Source of the DNA: Mesaphorura yosii | Lineage: Eukaryota > Arthropoda > Collembola > Poduromorpha > Tullbergiidae | DNA length: 27,906 nucleotides | Direction of reading: 5' to 3' | NCBI GenBank assembly: GCA_009869945.1 | Contig: WIXG01000664.1 | Span: forward strand, 1-27,906 | Part shown: piece by piece, positions 1-9,347 of the stretch | Layout: every line of letters begins with the position of its first letter | How positions within the stretch are numbered: the first letter of the stretch is position 1 | Position numbers and translations under genes: made by a program | Notes under the pieces: generated by a model | Seen by the model: only the letters and a program-made list of their open reading frames with translations | Told to the model about the DNA's origin: nothing | Databases searched by the model: none

Positions 1-1230
1 CTGGGCTTCACGCAAATTGACGTCAACAGACGTGCGGGACAGCGCGTGAGCTCTTACGAAGCGTTTCTTCGCTTGCAAGCTGCTGAACTTCCCAACCTCG
101 AAATCAGGCGGTATTCCCTCGTGGATCGCGTCGTGTTTGACGAAGTGGAACCTAGCAAAGTCGTGGGAGTCACGTACACGCGGCACGGATTTCCGTACTT
201 GGCCTACGCTACGAAGGAAGTCATTCTCAGTGCGGGGACTTTCGGATCAGCCCAAATACTGCTTAAGAGCGGGATCGGACCAGCTGAGGAACTGCGGGAT
301 TTGGGAATCCAACCCGTGCTCGACCTGCCTGTCGGCCGCAATTTCCAAGACCACCCAATTTTGCCACTCACCTTCGAAATGCTGGATGGCCGCGACGTTT
401 ATACGCCAGAGCGCAACTTGACAACTGATTCCATACACGAATTCCTGGGAGGCCAAAATGGGCCGCTCTCCTCGATCGGTGGTCTCGCAGCTCAGGCGTT
501 CATTGCCTCAAGCGCGGCAGAGGCCGAAGGATTTCCTGATTGGTCAGACCTCCAGCTAGCGATGTATTCGTCTGACCGAGGCTCGGTGCCAGGAATAACC
601 GAAGCGGTCTCGGGAGATCTCGTCTATTGCTGGATTTATATCGGGCGTCCAAGAAGTAGGGGAACCGTCCGCCTGGATCCAGACCACATCGAGAACGGGC
701 CACCACTAATTGACATCAACATGCTAGCCGAGGCTGTCGACGTCGACATGTATTTGGAGGGGATTCAAACCGTGCTCCGGGTTTTTGAGAACACGAGCGC
801 GTACGCCGAAGTCGGAGCCCGCTACCCAAATGTTTCTCTCGCTGCTTGTAGACACCTAGCCTTCAGGTCAGAAGAATACTGGAAATGTTACGTGAGCCAT
901 CTGGTCCGGAGCGGATCACATCCAAGCAGCACCTGCAGCATGGGACGTGCCGGGGATCCGAACGCGGAGGCGGTTGTTGACTCACGGTTGAGGGTGATTG
1001 GCGCCAAGGGGCTGCGAGTCATTGATGCGTCCATCATGCCAGCCATAACAAACGCCAACATCCAGGCAGCTGTTTACGTGATTGCGGAGAAAGGAGCTGC
1101 AGATATTCTTGCCGAACACGGAGTCAAGCCACTACCGAGTTTCAGTCAACCACCTTCTTTCCTGTCGTCAATCTACCTGATTGTCCTGATTTCCCTCGTT
1201 TTGCTCGAGTCACTGCTGGAATTAATGTAA
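1..1230 (+). CDS. GMC oxidoreductase, C-terminal ~409 codons (5' end outside window)
   Basis: The frame is open from base 1 and has no start here, so the N-terminal FAD-binding Rossmann part lies upstream. This is a flavoprotein of the glucose-methanol-choline family, which oxidises alcohols, sugars or similar substrates. The second GMC signature is seen at 235-279 (GTFGSAQILLKSGIG), followed by VGRNFQDHP. The C-terminal GMC domain holds the catalytic His in GSHPSSTCSMG (codon 919-921) and a partner Asn 44 residues later in ITNANIQAAV (1051-1053). That spacing fits the usual His/Asn(His) pair. Animal members commonly have YHPVGTCKMG at the His; the variant here is divergent but keeps the His. 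The last ~20 residues are strongly hydrophobic (IYLIVLISLVLLESLLEL), suggesting a C-terminal membrane tail, which is unusual for the family. Substrate cannot be told. Stop TAA at 1228-1230. Confidence 0.93.
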   Translation: MGFTQIDVNRRAGQRVSSYEAFLRLQAAELPNLEIRRYSLVDRVVFDEVEPSKVVGVTYTRHGFPYLAYATKEVILSAGTFGSAQILLKSGIGPAEELRDLGIQPVLDLPVGRNFQDHPILPLTFEMLDGRDVYTPERNLTTDSIHEFLGGQNGPLSSIGGLAAQAFIASSAAEAEGFPDWSDLQLAMYSSDRGSVPGITEAVSGDLVYCWIYIGRPRSRGTVRLDPDHIENGPPLIDINMLAEAVDVDMYLEGIQTVLRVFENTSAYAEVGARYPNVSLAACRHLAFRSEEYWKCYVSHLVRSGSHPSSTCSMGRAGDPNAEAVVDSRLRVIGAKGLRVIDASIMPAITNANIQAAVYVIAEKGAADILAEHGVKPLPSFSQPPSFLSSIYLIVLISLVLLESLLELM

Positions 1231-1550
1231 AAATGATGGATTGAATAAAAGAGTCGCAAAATAATTGAATAACATAACAGATATCATCGTCAGAAAGATT
1301 GCGACACAGTGCATGTTACAAGAATCCTCCATTAATATAAAGCAAGGCTGGCCGCATTCTGTAATGAGTAATTATACAGATACTCTGAACTAACTGATTC
1401 ACTGACGCGTGATTGCTGACTTTAAATACATGATACACGAAACACGATTACGATGACAGCAAAATTGTTGATAGCCTGATAGCACAAGGCGCAAAGCGCA
1501 GTCAGTCTCCGGCAACAGGCACTAAATTAAAGGAATTCCTGAACTGAGGG
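1231..1550. other. Short spacer between GMC gene and GPCR exon
   Basis: AT-rich spacer holding the poly(A) signal of the GMC gene and then the presumed 5' leader of the GPCR exon. No further gene or clear core promoter is visible. Confidence 0.5.
1244..1249 (+). other. Poly(A) signal AATAAA of the GMC gene
   Basis: An exact AATAAA lies 14 bases after the stop codon of the GMC oxidoreductase, giving a very short 3' UTR. Confidence 0.7.
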
Positions 1551-1930
1551 ATGGATTTTCTACTGCCCTCGCCCACTTCAACTCCTTCAGACAACAGCAT
1601 CAGCAGCGAGGGTGCATTTCCAGAAACAGAAACTCCCGCCTGGACCTTCCTCCGACTCCTGCGTGTTTCCCTCCTGATAGTCACAGCTCTCCTGACCGTA
1701 CTCGGGAATGGATTCGTGCTGGGAGCCATCGCTTACTTGCGCAGCAGCCGCTGGAAACAGAAACAGAAGACGCGGAAATATGCAAATTGGAGCGGTGCTG
1801 GCAGCAGCGGGCCCCACACTTCAGTGCTCCTAAATGCCTTCGTCGTCAATCTGGCCGTCGCTGATCTACTCGTCGGTCTCGTCGTCCAGCCGCTCGTCTA
1901 CGACTCGTTGGGCGACCTCGTCCGTGCAGG
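1551..1930 (+). CDS. Class A (rhodopsin-like) GPCR, first coding exon, TM1-TM2 only
   Basis: Starts at an ATG (GGG ATG G context). After a ~35-residue Ser/Thr/Pro-rich N-terminus, TM1 spans about residues 36-62 and carries LGN with the conserved Asn (residue 53). TM2 spans about 91-117 and contains NLAVADLLVG with the conserved Asp (105), typical of biogenic-amine and peptide receptors. The first intracellular loop is long (~28 residues, Lys/Arg-rich then Gly/Ser-rich). The frame stays open to 2192, but the protein after residue ~126 has no TM3 or DRY features. A donor-like AGG|GTACAAG occurs at 1930/1931, so I end the exon there (phase 2). The downstream exons were not found in the window. 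It could be a receptor with large introns or a broken copy. Ligand unknown. Confidence 0.75.
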
Positions 1931-2694
1931 GTACAAGATTGCCATGGTGCGTAACCGAACCTTGAAGATTCCGCTAGAAGTCTCCTTAGCGAAAGTCTTT
2001 CGGCGCTGGGGCGTTGCAGACCGCACCAGCGAGTCATTCAACTACGTCAATTTCAGTTGGTATCAGAGTCACAAGTTGCCGCCATTTCATGCTAAGTTCG
2101 TGGTGGCTCCGACGGGAGCGGTAGACGGGTATTTCTTTCAGGCGGCGGAACGCAGTCTGTCGCAAGGTGCCAACCGCCGTGACGGAGAATGAATGGATTT
2201 GGACGTTCGGACTCCTGCGAAGGGAAATGGGCGCCCTGCTAGGGCGGCTGACGTAATCAGGCCTTTATTCGTTGTGGGGAGAAATCTCATTCAGGGGTGA
2301 AGACCTTCGAGCAGCATCAGAGAGCAGGCGGAGTGGATCAGTAATCAAATTTGACCCCAACGCACGGTTCAATGCGAATGACCAGGTCCGTCCAATTTCG
2401 ATGGAGTATCAAGTCATGTGCATCTTCCCTTTCGGGGGTTGGCTCCTTCTGGCTGCGGCGGGCATATTTCTGCTAGAGGTGGTCACGTATTGAGTGCCTG
2501 TCTTGAGGGGTTGGTTCCTGGTAAGGTCAAGGTCAAGGAGGGTTAATCTGCAGTTGGCTACGACTACGAAGTTTCTGCCTTAGATGGATAATTACGCAAA
2601 AAAATAGATACCATAATAGACAGATAGGTAATTAATTATGTAGCTGAACGTGGTTTCTGGTAAATACGAGCCTCATTCTGAGCAAGCACCACGT
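1931..2694. other. Probable GPCR intron / unassigned region
   Basis: The GPCR frame reads through to 2192 without GPCR character. A hydrophobic stretch around 2416-2490 (CIFPFGGWLLLAAAGIFLLE) is followed by a donor-like CCTG|GTAAGG near 2520. I could not join it in frame to the GPCR exon with a convincing TM3. No other gene is visible. Confidence 0.35.
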
Positions 2695-3021
2695 CTACAA
2701 GAGCCTGACCACTATCCAGGCAGAACGGCCGATTTTCTTAGCTTTGTCAAAGCCACGAACCCAAGTCCATGACATCCAGCTGACGACAATGACAAGAAAG
2801 ACGTGAATCTTGTCTCGTTTCTTGATTCCAAGCTTGGTTCCTAGAGCTCGTTTGCAGACCGCAAAACAGAACCCATAAACGACGAGCGGGATCCGAAGCA
2901 CTTCCATCGGCATTTTCCGTGGCGGGTCGGCGTGCGATGGGAGGTTAAACAGCAGAGAGCCTGCTCGTGATCCAGACGGTGTGACGCTGATTGTGTAGTC
3001 AAAGCTCCGCTGCCACGTCAG
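2695..3021 (-). CDS. Unrecognised reading frame, possible last exon
   Basis: On the minus strand the frame is open for 109 codons (including the TAG at 2697-2695) after a TAG that overlaps an acceptor-like ATATCTAG, so it could be a terminal exon. The translation contains WQRSFDYTISVTPSG and later a hydrophobic segment (IHVFLVIVVSWMSWTWV) followed by basic residues. It has an even amino-acid make-up, unlike most chance frames nearby. I do not recognise the family and found no upstream exon. It may be real, a transposon remnant or chance. Confidence 0.22.
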   Translation of the reverse strand: MTWQRSFDYTISVTPSGSRAGSLLFNLPSHADPPRKMPMEVLRIPLVVYGFCFAVCKRALGTKLGIKKRDKIHVFLVIVVSWMSWTWVRGFDKAKKIGRSAWIVVRLL

Positions 3022-4281
3022 CTAGATATCAAGCACCTGGAAACCATAGTCCATGCAACCCAGAGTCGGACAACGCGGTGATCATTCTTGCTAGCAACCT
3101 CTGAGTCCAGTCTCCAGGAATGATCCAAAGGCCAACGTAAGCATAGAGTTAGCATGTTAGTTTAGTTTTTAGCATCATTTTATATTTAATCGTTTCAGTT
3201 TATAGAGTGAACGACAACAATAAATGCAGATGCTGGTGTTCCAACTTCATTTACGAACGAACGATCATTTATTCACAAAATACAAAGAAAATACGAGGTA
3301 AAGATGAGACTTGGGTGAACTTACAAATTGCACGAGGAAGCATTGCATTATGAACAATAGATTGGACTATAAAACACTGAATTCCTGGCGCTGCCCCTGG
3401 CGCCGGTGATAAAGAACTTGCTTATGTATATATGTATTAGTTAATGGATCGAATAATATTGATATTGATTTTTAGTAACTGATTATGATTGTGATTACAT
3501 TTTACTTGAAGGCACAATATTAATTTTGAGTGTACGATTCTATTTTTGTAATCTTACGGGAAGAGTGGACTAGCACCTACTTGGTAGTGGATTTCGTTTT
3601 ATGAGAATTCTCCAACAAAGTTCTTCTCACCAATGAAAGAGGAGATCTCCCGTTCAAAAGCAGAAGTATGACGAAGACAGCGACGAGGGAAAGTCGCTGA
3701 TCGCGATTATGTTAATCAGTTACGTACGTACATCCTTCATCCGTATCTCGTGCAACGTGTAACGTATCGTGTAATGTCACTTTTGTCGTCGTCATTGTCA
3801 TCCACAGCAGTCCAATGTGTCGGTCATACGCTTACTTAATTCCATTCAGCCGCCAACCAGCGGAGCAAGTAAGATAGGGTCGTGGGCCCACGTAATTACA
3901 ATTATAACGAGAACGCAGCTTCATTAAGAATTTCTTGTCCCAAATTCATAGCAGCAGCAGCAGCCAGCAGCATCACTCGAGTTGAGAACGTGAAGAGTGA
4001 AGAAGAAAACGTGTAGTCTACCGTGCCATAAATCTCCGTCGCGCTGTCCACCTGTACAAACCTACGAAGAGAAAGCTCACATTAACACAGGCTCAGATTT
4101 GATCTCATTTAATTGTTGGCCGGCTACCTCGAGCGACGAAGACGAAGACTGCAAGCGGCAAGATGCGATAGCGATTTACGCGAAAATTTAACAACAATGC
4201 ACCTGAGTTGAGCTTTCAAAAGATGCAGATCTCTGCAACACTGCTGCTGCTGCTGCAAGGAAACCTGATTTTTTTTTAATA

Positions 4282-4295
4282 ATGCAAATGCAAAT
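4282..4295 (+). promoter_or_regulatory. Two overlapping octamer motifs (ATGCAAAT)
   Basis: ATGCAAAT occurs at 4282-4289 and again at 4288-4295, overlapping by two bases. This is the classic POU-domain (Oct) binding sequence. It lies about 360 bases upstream of the start of the large secreted-protein gene. A regulatory role is an inference; chance in AT-rich DNA is possible. Confidence 0.3.
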
Positions 4296-4392
4296 GCGGA
4301 TCGCAAATGATTATCACCATCACGCTCACGCTCGACGGATCGCGGCTCGCAAATCGCGAATGGCGATTCATAATTCATATGCACGCCACGAC

Positions 4393-4419
4393 AAGCTCAA
4401 AGCTCGAAGCTCAAAGCTC
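4393..4419 (+). repeat. Imperfect 7-bp tandem repeat, AAGCTC(A/G)
   Basis: Four near-identical units (AAGCTCA, AAGCTCG, AAGCTCA, AAGCTC) in a row, in the upstream region of the secreted-protein gene. No function evident. Confidence 0.6.
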
Positions 4420-4655
4420 AGCCTCAGCTCATGTTTCGCTTGTGATACTGACCCTCTTGCAATTGCACGACTGCGATGATGACAAGCATCAACATCAACA
4501 ATGTGGCATGGAAGCATGTAGCATGTAGCTGTCATGTCGTACGGTGATGATCTTTCTTGGTCAAGATCGCCATTCGCCGTTTGTCAGACTTGAACTCAGA
4601 CGCAGTCGCAGTCGAAATGTGAGAGTGTTCAGCTTCAGTAAAATCGGCCTTGGCA

Positions 4656-7600
4656 ATGGCGACAGCGAAAATGAAGACTACGGCGCAGGCTCGAAGGACG
4701 TTTCAGGAGGTCGCGGTGTTTCTGTGCTGTTTGTGCGTGTGCGTGACCTTTGTGAAGGGTAACCCTGAGGAGCCCGTGACAGAGTTTGTGACTGAGTTCA
4801 GTGCCAATGCGTATGACTCGTGGGCCGAGGAGCCCACGGAAGCGAGCAACATGCACCCAATCGTTGTTATGATGCCTGGAAGCTCGCGCTCGCCTGCTCC
4901 TGGGCACGTGCGTGGGCCGTCGATGGTCACGATCCCTCCTGGCCACGTGCACCACCCGCCTCCGACGATGATTCGACCAAGCCAGCAGCGAGTCATGCTA
5001 AAGAATGTCCCACCCGTCCCGCTCATGCCGTTGATGCCTGTGACTGTGAAGTACAATCGGCGCCAGCAGCAGCAGCAGGAGTCCGAGTATGAGTATCCAA
5101 CACAGATTCGGGCCCCCACGCCCATGTCATTCAGACTCTCGCTTCCAAAACCCCCGCCCGTGCCTCCGTTGCCGCCACTCCCGCCCGCGCCCGTGTCGAC
5201 AACGACGCTCCGGCTGAAACTGGCCAGCATGAAAACCCACACCGACGACGCTCACGCGGACGACGCGGAATACACGACGCCCTTCCCGCCTTATCAGCAG
5301 CGCCGTCGCCGGCGTCGCATGCGGAAGAAGAAGGCACAGGCGGGCTTTCAGCCCGTCGTCGACATCAACGCGTACACGCCGATGCCTTCTCACGGCGATG
5401 AAGACGAGGGCGAGGGAGGAGCTTATGAGAGTGGGCGTGTTCGCTGGCGTGGGCCAGCACCACCGCCACCTGGCGGAGCGGAAAACTATAACAGAAGATG
5501 GCAGAAGCAGCAGCCACAGCAGCAATACGAGCAGTACGACTACGTCGACATCGAAGCTGGACGCCCGACTCAAGTCACACCAGCGCCAAGTTACTACGTA
5601 AATTCAAATTCCGCGCCTGTCACCACCACAGCCACACTCAAAATTGTACCCTCTGCCAAATCCCGTCAGCAAGTTCGCCTTGACTCCTCCTCCAAACCCG
5701 CCCTGAAGCAATCTGTGAACCTCATCTCGGACATTATCAACACCGAGCTCAGAAACTCGCACTCTATCTTCAGGCAGCAGGCGGAAGGGAGCGCAGGCTC
5801 GGGAAATGGCGGCGGGGGCGCCAACGCTAAACCCCGTTTGCCGAAAGTTCGCGCTTATCCAATCGGTGGGAACGGGCATAGAAATGTTATCCTTCGCTCC
5901 AAGACCAAGAAACGGACTACGCCTTCGAGAACGACGACGATTCGAACCATAAGAACAAGCACCAGCCCAAGTCCGAGTTCAAAGAGCTTAACCGCCCGTG
6001 CACGGAAAGTCGACTCTCGCCGAGAGACTGAAGACGAAATCGTCAATAAGCTCATCGAGAACCTCGCACAGAGCATCACGACGACGGCCGACTACGCGGT
6101 CGAGGAAGTCGAAGAGTACGAGTCAACGACTCCGCCGCCACGTCCGCGGGCTTCGAATACTTCGAAGCCGCGACCTCCGCTTCCGCTCCGCATCACGGAA
6201 GTCTACAGGGACCCTCTGCTTTCACGGACTGTGACGACCTCTCCAAACGTGGCGGACTTTAGCGATCGCGGTGGCGGCGCCGGCCGGGAGACGACGATGA
6301 AGACGCAGCTCAACATCCTTGATGACGTGAGAAATTCGCTGCGGGCCGCCGTGGACGGCGACGAGGGAGACTCGGACGGAGAGGGCTACGTCGCGGGCTT
6401 GATGACGACGACGACGAGACCGCCGGCGCCTTCTGGGAACAGTAACGACAATGCTTTGGTGCTGGACGACGGAGGCGACGAAGGCGAAGGAGGCACGACG
6501 CCGTGGATTGTGTTTGACACGTACCTGGACAAAAGTGGAACGGGAAAGAACGAGTACGACACAAGCACGCATCGAATGCCCGTCACGAAGAAGCCCACTC
6601 CCAAACCGATCCCAAAGCCAAAGCGGACAAGCAAATCCGGCCCGGGGCCAACGTATCAGCTTCCCACGAGCACGGACCCAATCACACGTGTCGTGCCGAC
6701 CAGGCCGAAGCCAAAGTCAAATACGAAGACGAACACGAAGACGAAGGTACGAAGTTCCGAATCTGCTGACGCGCCAACGACGCCATGCGCGGAGTCGGAT
6801 TCGGAGTCCAACACGGAAGCCTCCACTTTGCCGACAGGTGGCGGGCTCGAAGAGGAAAGCGAGACGACGAAGCCGAAGTCGTCTTCTGAACTGAGTGCCC
6901 TCCTGAATTTCGTCGGCGAAAGCACGGCCACGACAACGACGGAGGCCCCGGATTTTGCCACTTTGCTTAACGGCGATAAAGGAAAGACAAAGACGGAAGC
7001 CAACTTGACTGTCGCCCAAGAGGCCAAGAGGCTTCTGGACGAAACACTTCAGCAGCAGAAGATCTTCGAGTCCATCATGCACACGGTCGACTTCACCGGC
7101 GTGAAGGACCTCAACCTCGACGCTGTCACGAAGGACTCACACGACACGCTCACGGACGATGACATCAAGTCGATTTACCAGCTGATCGAAGTGCAGGACG
7201 CGGGCGGCGCTGGCGGAAGCGTTGAATTAGTTGAAGTGACGCCAAAGCCGAAGCCAACGGCGGCTGCGGCGGGCATCGGCGTGGGCTCGTCAGCGTCAAC
7301 ATCGACGGCCTCAGGCGTGCCCAGCGTCCTGTTTGAGCCGCCCGTGCCCTTCGATGCTAACCCGACCCCACCTGAGCCTTTGGGTCGACCCATCCTTCGT
7401 GCAGCTCCGCCAACGAGTCCGTCACTGCAGACGATGATGAACGACCTTTACTCACTCTTCACGGATCCTTCGAACGAGGAGAAGAAAAAGGCCGGGTTCA
7501 ACCCGAATGCGAACCGCGTGCGGCAGGCCAAAGCAAATGCACAGGCCACTGCGACCCCGGCCGGCTCAGTGACCGCGACCGGCAGCCTCTTCCAGCAGAT

Positions 7601-8501
7601 GTCGCAACTACTGGGGCTCAACGACATTAACACGGCAAATCCGGGAACCGGAGGTGTCGGCCCTGGCCAGTACTCGTCGGCGTACATCCACGACCCGCCT
7701 CCATTCTCGGCTGTCACTAGCAGCACGCCGTCGACGACAAGCAGCAGCAGCGGAGGTGGCGGGGACCCTCCACTTACGATAGGCGGGCTCAACCTCGGAG
7801 CCATTGCAAACTTTGGCTCGATGCTGTCGTCAATTATGGGTGGTGACGGTGGAAACCAGGAGCCCACGACGCCCGCTCCGCCGCTCAGCACGATGTTCAA
7901 CAATCATTGGTTTGGGCCGCCAAGCACAAGCACCAGCACAGGCCTGACGGGACCAGGTCGACCAAGTCACCTGCAGAATGGACCCGGCCCGGGCCCCGGT
8001 CTCAGTCTTAGCAGTATCCTCGGTGGGGGAGGACCAGGATCTGGAGGAGGATCCATCCTGTCGTCGTTACTAAACTTTAACAATAACAATAATTACTCCC
8101 CACTGCTGCCCCAAGAGCAGCACCAGCGTCACCCTTCGTCACAAATTCAGCCACACATACCCATGCCGCCGCTGGAGCCCCAGGCACCTTTCGAATACAC
8201 GGGGAACCTCGGCGGTGTTGACATTGGGTTCGGAACGCCACCCGCACCCGCACCACCCTCGTTCGGATACGCTCCCAGCGGGCTCGGACCCGGACCCCTG
8301 GCGCCCATGCGCAGTCGACCGAGGCCTCGACCCCAAATACCCCCGCAGTACACGACGGTCCGCACTCCAGGACCCTACTACTGGCTGGATATGAACCAGT
8401 TTGGAATCCCCGGACCAGCGGCGACTTCGCTGAATGTGCGGCCCAAATTGGGCCAGCGAGAGCAGTTCTTGAAACTTCGTTCAATTCCGCAGAGAAAGTA
8501 A
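4656..8501 (+). CDS. Large secreted, disordered Pro/Thr/Ser/Gly-rich protein, single exon, 1281 aa
   Basis: The first ATG is at 4656 (GCA ATG G); an in-frame ATG at 4671 is an alternative. The N-terminus is basic, then has a hydrophobic core (VAVFLCCLCVCVTFV, about residues 19-33) ending in KG, a convincing signal peptide with cleavage near residue 35. The rest is low-complexity: proline-rich runs (PPPVPPLPPLPPAP), glutamine runs, a polybasic stretch with RRRRRRMRKKK (about residues 216-226) that could be a proprotein-convertase site, many TTT/TTP stretches and Gly-rich parts. Short amphipathic, helix-like islands are scattered through it (for example KQSVNLISDIINTEL, LNILDDVRNSLRAAV, LQTMMNDLYSLFTDP). 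The C-terminus has a Tyr/Trp patch (PGPYYWLDMNQFG). The make-up suits an extracellular matrix or cuticle-associated protein, but no family is recognised. TAA at 8499-8501. A 3.8-kb open frame this long is very unlikely by chance. Confidence 0.85.
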   Translation: MATAKMKTTAQARRTFQEVAVFLCCLCVCVTFVKGNPEEPVTEFVTEFSANAYDSWAEEPTEASNMHPIVVMMPGSSRSPAPGHVRGPSMVTIPPGHVHHPPPTMIRPSQQRVMLKNVPPVPLMPLMPVTVKYNRRQQQQQESEYEYPTQIRAPTPMSFRLSLPKPPPVPPLPPLPPAPVSTTTLRLKLASMKTHTDDAHADDAEYTTPFPPYQQRRRRRRMRKKKAQAGFQPVVDINAYTPMPSHGDEDEGEGGAYESGRVRWRGPAPPPPGGAENYNRRWQKQQPQQQYEQYDYVDIEAGRPTQVTPAPSYYVNSNSAPVTTTATLKIVPSAKSRQQVRLDSSSKPALKQSVNLISDIINTELRNSHSIFRQQAEGSAGSGNGGGGANAKPRLPKVRAYPIGGNGHRNVILRSKTKKRTTPSRTTTIRTIRTSTSPSPSSKSLTARARKVDSRRETEDEIVNKLIENLAQSITTTADYAVEEVEEYESTTPPPRPRASNTSKPRPPLPLRITEVYRDPLLSRTVTTSPNVADFSDRGGGAGRETTMKTQLNILDDVRNSLRAAVDGDEGDSDGEGYVAGLMTTTTRPPAPSGNSNDNALVLDDGGDEGEGGTTPWIVFDTYLDKSGTGKNEYDTSTHRMPVTKKPTPKPIPKPKRTSKSGPGPTYQLPTSTDPITRVVPTRPKPKSNTKTNTKTKVRSSESADAPTTPCAESDSESNTEASTLPTGGGLEEESETTKPKSSSELSALLNFVGESTATTTTEAPDFATLLNGDKGKTKTEANLTVAQEAKRLLDETLQQQKIFESIMHTVDFTGVKDLNLDAVTKDSHDTLTDDDIKSIYQLIEVQDAGGAGGSVELVEVTPKPKPTAAAAGIGVGSSASTSTASGVPSVLFEPPVPFDANPTPPEPLGRPILRAAPPTSPSLQTMMNDLYSLFTDPSNEEKKKAGFNPNANRVRQAKANAQATATPAGSVTATGSLFQQMSQLLGLNDINTANPGTGGVGPGQYSSAYIHDPPPFSAVTSSTPSTTSSSSGGGGDPPLTIGGLNLGAIANFGSMLSSIMGGDGGNQEPTTPAPPLSTMFNNHWFGPPSTSTSTGLTGPGRPSHLQNGPGPGPGLSLSSILGGGGPGSGGGSILSSLLNFNNNNNYSPLLPQEQHQRHPSSQIQPHIPMPPLEPQAPFEYTGNLGGVDIGFGTPPAPAPPSFGYAPSGLGPGPLAPMRSRPRPRPQIPPQYTTVRTPGPYYWLDMNQFGIPGPAATSLNVRPKLGQREQFLKLRSIPQRK

Positions 8502-8610
8502 AACCAAACCAACTAAACTAATTAATCACTACTTAACTACTACTTAATTAGACTGTCAACTAATTAATTAATGTAAATTATGAGTCACGAGCTTTAAGCA
8601 AAGATAGACG

Positions 8611-8616
8611 AATAAA
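8611..8616 (+). other. Poly(A) signal AATAAA of the secreted-protein gene
   Basis: Exact AATAAA about 110 bases after the stop codon of the large secreted protein, in an AT-rich 3' region. Confidence 0.65.
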
Positions 8617-8891
8617 ATGACTAGTTAAACCATTAAGCAATTAATTTGGGTTTTAATTTGAGTCTGGCGCGTGTTTATTCAAGTGTTTTTTGCAAAAGGA
8701 TGCCAGAATTGAATCCCAATCAAACAACAAAAATGATCGTTTTTTATTGAAATTCGTCAACAGTTTTTTTGTCACGTGCATCTTAATTCGGATTTCCACC
8801 TTCTTCATTCTTTGCTTCAGCTTCTTCGTTAGTTAAATTATTTCCTATCTAATCGCAATTCGCTAATTAGCATTTTAGGACGGACTTCCAG

Positions 8892-8923
8892 CCCACGACG
8901 ACGCTGCATTGCATTGTCGTGGG
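8892..8923 (+). repeat. Perfect 8-bp stem hairpin followed by T5
   Basis: CCCACGAC (8892-8899) pairs perfectly with GTCGTGGG (8916-8923) around a 16-base loop, and TTTTT follows directly. It stands out in AT-rich DNA between two convergent genes. Confidence 0.55.
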
Positions 8924-9347
8924 TTTTTGAGCAAAAGCAAACGTACACGTATTTGTAATTAACTAAACATGTGGTATAGCAGTAAAAACGTAACAATTTC
9001 TAACCTAATCAGCAATCTTATCGCACTAATTATACCAAGTATCTAATTAATAGTAGATTTATAGCACACTTGACGTACTTTCAGTTCACAAGACTCGATT
9101 GTGATAGTGAATAGTGAATTTATGGCGATTTGAGACTTATCAGTTACTTCGTTCTCGCCTTTCCCGTTTTCCTTGTCAGTATCACCGGAAATTGGACTAA
9201 TACAATTGGACAACGACAGCTGGAGACTGGATAACACCGGTAAAGGCGACTTTCTTGATATGGAATGTTTTCTTGATCAAATCAGTAGGCAATTAATGCA
9301 ATAGAATTCAGTTCTTTCAGTGTTTCAGCTCAGTTGAGGACTTAAGC

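Larger units (their letters stand above)
3022..4655. other. Noncoding region upstream of the large secreted-protein gene
   Basis: No convincing gene on either strand. It is AT-rich up to about 3.6 kb, then contains short CAG/CTG runs (CAG x4 at 3952-3963, CTG-rich near 4241-4256), TACGTACGTAC-type palindromes near 3720, a doubled octamer motif (4282-4295) and an imperfect AAGCTC tandem (4393-4419). The last few hundred bases are the presumed promoter and 5' leader of the gene starting at 4656. Confidence 0.5.
8502..9347. other. Tail-to-tail intergenic region
   Basis: 3' UTRs of two convergent genes: the secreted-protein gene (+) and the galactosyltransferase (-). AT-rich with TTAATTAA-type runs. 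On the minus strand the nearest AATAAA motifs read from TTTATT at 8743-8748 and 8674-8679, so the galactosyltransferase 3' UTR may be ~600 bases long. A hairpin lies between the two ends (8892-8923). Confidence 0.55.

Noticed and set aside
2272..2493. 73-codon frame with a hydrophobic end, considered as a GPCR exon
   Set aside because: It begins at TTG and lacks TM3 features (Cys, DRY); I could not join it in frame to the GPCR exon with confidence.
4650..4655. Start of the large secreted protein two codons earlier
   Set aside because: The codon at 4650 is TTG, not a usual eukaryotic start; the first ATG is at 4656.
4703..5573. Long open frames on the minus strand inside the secreted-protein gene
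   Set aside because: Mirror frames of a GC-rich, low-complexity coding region; no domain, and the plus frame runs far longer with a signal peptide.
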